From positions 248,001 to 312,000 of the forward strand of contig SCQL01000031.1 of assembly GCA_004299235.1 (NCBI GenBank): a stretch of 64,000 nucleotides of DNA, given 5' to 3'. The stretch's first letter is position 1; every line of letters begins with the position of its first letter. This DNA is from a bacterium (GTDB taxonomy: Bacteria > Chloroflexota > Dormibacteria > Dormibacterales > Dormibacteraceae). The notes under the pieces were generated by a model that was given only the letters and a program-made list of their open reading frames with translations, had not been told where the DNA came from and did no database searches. Shown here piece by piece: positions 62,056 to 64,000 of the stretch. The position numbers and the translations under genes were made by a program.

Positions 62056-62679
62056 GTGGACTCCCGGCGCGAGACCATCCTCGCCTTCCTGAAGAGCCGT
62101 GGGCACGCGACCCTCGGTGAGATCGCCGCCCACCTCGAGGTGTCCAAGCAGGGCGCCCTGCGCCACCTGGAAGCGCTGGCCACCGCCGGGCTCACCACGG
62201 CCGCCACGGCCGAGTCCCACCGGCCCGGCCGGCCGGAGAACGTCTACCAGCTCACCCCCGCCGCGGCCGACCGCTTCCCGGACGGCCACCGTGAGCTGGC
62301 CGGGCAGCTGGTCGAATTCCTGTCCAAAGCGCAGCTGAAGCGTTTCTTCGAGCAGCGCGCCGCACGCCTCGAGGTCGAATACGCCGCCCGATTGGCGGGG
62401 CTAGACTTGGAAGCGCGCGTCCGCGAGCTGGCCAGGCTCGCCACCGAACACGGTCACATGGCCGAGGTGGTCGAGCGTGCCGAGGGTGGGCTCGCCATCC
62501 GCCACTGCAACTGCCCGATCCAGGACGTCGCCGCCCGCACCGGGCTGCCCTGCCTGCACGAGCTGCAGATGTACGAGCGGCTCCTGGGCACGGCGGTGAC
62601 CCGGTCGACATGGATGGCCGAGACGGCCAGCGACTGCACATATGAAGTGATAAAGGAGCGCAAGAAGAGAGTTGGCTGA
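62056..62679 (+). CDS. sufR: SufR-like iron-sulfur cluster regulator
   Basis: A 207-residue DeoR/ArsR-type winged-helix protein. N-terminal HTH: ETILAFLKSRGHATLGEIAAHLEVSKQGALRHLEAL. C-terminal region has Cys in HCNCPIQDVA, LPCLHELQMYERLLG and SDCTYEV, as in SufR, where they hold an Fe-S cluster. It precedes sufC, overlapping it by 8 bases, and its operator is just upstream. GTG 62056. Confidence 0.9.
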   Translation: MDSRRETILAFLKSRGHATLGEIAAHLEVSKQGALRHLEALATAGLTTAATAESHRPGRPENVYQLTPAAADRFPDGHRELAGQLVEFLSKAQLKRFFEQRAARLEVEYAARLAGLDLEARVRELARLATEHGHMAEVVERAEGGLAIRHCNCPIQDVAARTGLPCLHELQMYERLLGTAVTRSTWMAETASDCTYEVIKERKKRVG

Positions 62680-63454
62680 TTTCGAGATCAAAGACCTGCG
62701 GGCCAGCGTCGAAGGCAAAGAGATCCTCAAAGGCGTGACGCTCGCCATTTCCAAGGGCGAGGTGCACGCGGTCATGGGCCCCAACGGCTCGGGCAAGTCA
62801 ACCCTCTCCCACACCCTGATGGGCCACCCCGGCTACACGGTCGACGGCGGGGAGGTCCTCTTCATGGGTCAGAACGTGCTCGCTCTCGAGCCCGATGAGC
62901 GCGCGCGACTGGGCATGTTCCTCGCCTTCCAGTACCCGGTGGTCGTGCCTGGGATCTCGATGACCAACTTCCTGCGCACCGCGCTCAACGCCAAGCGCGG
63001 CTACGACGGCAAGGACAAGTCGAAGCAGATCTCGCCGAAGGAGTTCCGCGCCCTGTTGAAGAGCGAGCTCGAGGTGCTGCACATGGACGACTCGTTTTTG
63101 CCGCGCTACATCAACGACGGGTTCTCCGGCGGTGAGAAGAAGCGCGCGGAGATCCTGCAGATGGCGATGCTCAAGCCCCAGATCGCGATCCTCGACGAGA
63201 CCGACTCCGGGCTGGACATCGACTCGATCAAGTTCGTCGCCGAGGCCGTGAACCGCATGCGCGGCCCTGAGCTCGGCGTCCTGATCATCACCCACTACAC
63301 CCGCATCCTCGAATTCATCAAGCCCGACTTCGTCCACGTCCTGGTCGATGGGAGGTTCGTCATGTCCGGCGGCCCCGAGGTCGCCAGCCGGCTGGAGAAG
63401 ACCGGATACGCAGAGTGGGGGGACACCGAAGCGCCGCCCCAGGAGGTTGCCTGA
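62672..63454 (+). CDS. sufC: Fe-S cluster assembly ATPase SufC
   Basis: 260 residues. ABC-type ATPase with Walker [10 protein letters not shown], signature [11 protein letters not shown] and Walker [15 protein letters not shown]. It forms the SufBCD scaffold complex. TTG start at 62672, overlapping the sufR end. The stop overlaps the sufB start (TGATG-like). Confidence 0.97.
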   Translation: MADFEIKDLRASVEGKEILKGVTLAISKGEVHAVMGPNGSGKSTLSHTLMGHPGYTVDGGEVLFMGQNVLALEPDERARLGMFLAFQYPVVVPGISMTNFLRTALNAKRGYDGKDKSKQISPKEFRALLKSELEVLHMDDSFLPRYINDGFSGGEKKRAEILQMAMLKPQIAILDETDSGLDIDSIKFVAEAVNRMRGPELGVLIITHYTRILEFIKPDFVHVLVDGRFVMSGGPEVASRLEKTGYAEWGDTEAPPQEVA

Positions 63455-64000
63455 TGGCCACAGTACCCAAGCTCGACGTCGGCACCGATTACAAGGAGAA
63501 GTACGGCTTCTTCGTCCCCGAGGACTACGTGTTCAAGGCCAAGCGCGGTCTGAACCCGGAGATCGTCAACGAGATCTCGTGGATGAAGAAGGAACCGGAG
63601 TGGATGCTGAAGTTCCGGCTTCGCTCGCTGGAGATCTTCCGCAAGAAGCCGATGCCCACGTGGGGCGCGGATCTCTCGGTGATCGACTTCGAGAACATCT
63701 TTTACTACCTCAAGGCCTCCGCGAAGCAGTCGACGAGCTGGGAAGAGCTGCCGCCTGACATCAAGGCGACGTACGACCGCCTGGGAGTGCCGGAGGCGGA
63801 GCGCAAGTTCCTCGCCGGGGTCTCCGCGCAGTACGAGTCCGAGGTCGTCTACCACTCGCTGCAGGAAGAGCTGACGAAGAAGGGCGTCATCTTCACCGAC
63901 ACCGACTCCGCGCTGCGCGACCATCCTGAGCTGTTCAAGGAGTACTTCGGCACCGTCATCCCGCCGGCGGACAACAAGTTCGCGGCGCTGAACAGCGCGG
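63454..64000 (+). CDS. sufB: Fe-S cluster assembly protein SufB (partial, runs off the window)
   Basis: ATG 63454 overlaps the sufC stop. About 182 residues are visible of the usual ~470: [19 protein letters not shown] at the start, then [21 protein letters not shown] and [18 protein letters not shown], all characteristic of SufB. The frame stays open to the last base. It is the scaffold on which the cluster forms. Confidence 0.95.
   Translation, partial: MATVPKLDVGTDYKEKYGFFVPEDYVFKAKRGLNPEIVNEISWMKKEPEWMLKFRLRSLEIFRKKPMPTWGADLSVIDFENIFYYLKASAKQSTSWEELPPDIKATYDRLGVPEAERKFLAGVSAQYESEVVYHSLQEELTKKGVIFTDTDSALRDHPELFKEYFGTVIPPADNKFAALNSA

Overview
The window is a high-GC bacterial chromosome segment with dense genes, many GTG/TTG starts and many 4-base stop/start overlaps. 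The core genes (mreBCD-mrdA-rodA-rplU-rpmA-obg-nadD-rsfS; PBP1A-tig-clpP-clpX-valS; sufR-sufC-sufB), a Tad pilus locus with no visible secretin, and the absence of outer-membrane genes suggest a monoderm soil-type lineage such as Chloroflexota/Dormibacterota or a near relative. That placement is inference. No rRNA, tRNA or CRISPR array was seen.

Layout. 1-6.0 kb: C-terminal half of glutamate synthase (gltB), two Gfo/Idh/MocA oxidoreductase genes (one fused to a ThuA domain) and a glycosyltransferase. 6.1-18.5 kb: a catabolic block with looser, less GC-biased codon use than its flanks. It holds a class III aminotransferase, a FadR-type regulator, a branched-chain-amino-acid-type ABC importer with fused LivG-LivF ATPases, two Rieske proteins, a ferredoxin reductase and two amidohydrolase-family proteins, one of which has lost metal-ligand positions. 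A perfect inverted repeat beside the regulator recurs imperfectly in front of the amidohydrolase operon, suggesting joint control.

19.5-27.4 kb: a signalling cluster with Ser/Thr kinase, response regulator, hybrid-sensor-like histidine kinase, REC-PP2C phosphatase, STAS anti-anti-sigma factor, RsbW-like kinase, a lone histidine-kinase dimerisation segment and a REC-GGDEF protein. It runs directly into 27.5-38.5 kb: a Tad pilus/secretion locus whose motor ATPase is the N-terminal part of one ~1613-residue protein. That protein also carries a class III nucleotide cyclase and a STAND-like ATPase whose Walker A lysine is replaced by alanine. This motor-cyclase-ATPase fusion is the best candidate for an undescribed system here. 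TadE/TadG-like proteins, a CpaB-like protein, TadB, TadC and a MerR/HspR-like regulator accompany it.

38.47-38.69 kb is a 225-bp inverted-repeat (MITE-like) element whose CTAG ends supply the stop codons of both flanking convergent genes. The 12-bp palindrome formed by its two ends also sits alone just before tadC. 38.7-47.2 kb is the cell-shape/ribosome/Obg block on the minus strand. 47.3-51.5 kb holds four complex-I-like membrane subunits with no peripheral subunits in view. 51.5-60.2 kb carries valS, clpX, a stand-alone ClpX-type zinc finger, clpP, tig and a class A PBP. 60.3-64 kb has a hypothetical protein, an MFS transporter and a sufR-sufC-sufB operon preceded by a SufR-type CAAC-N6-GTTG operator.
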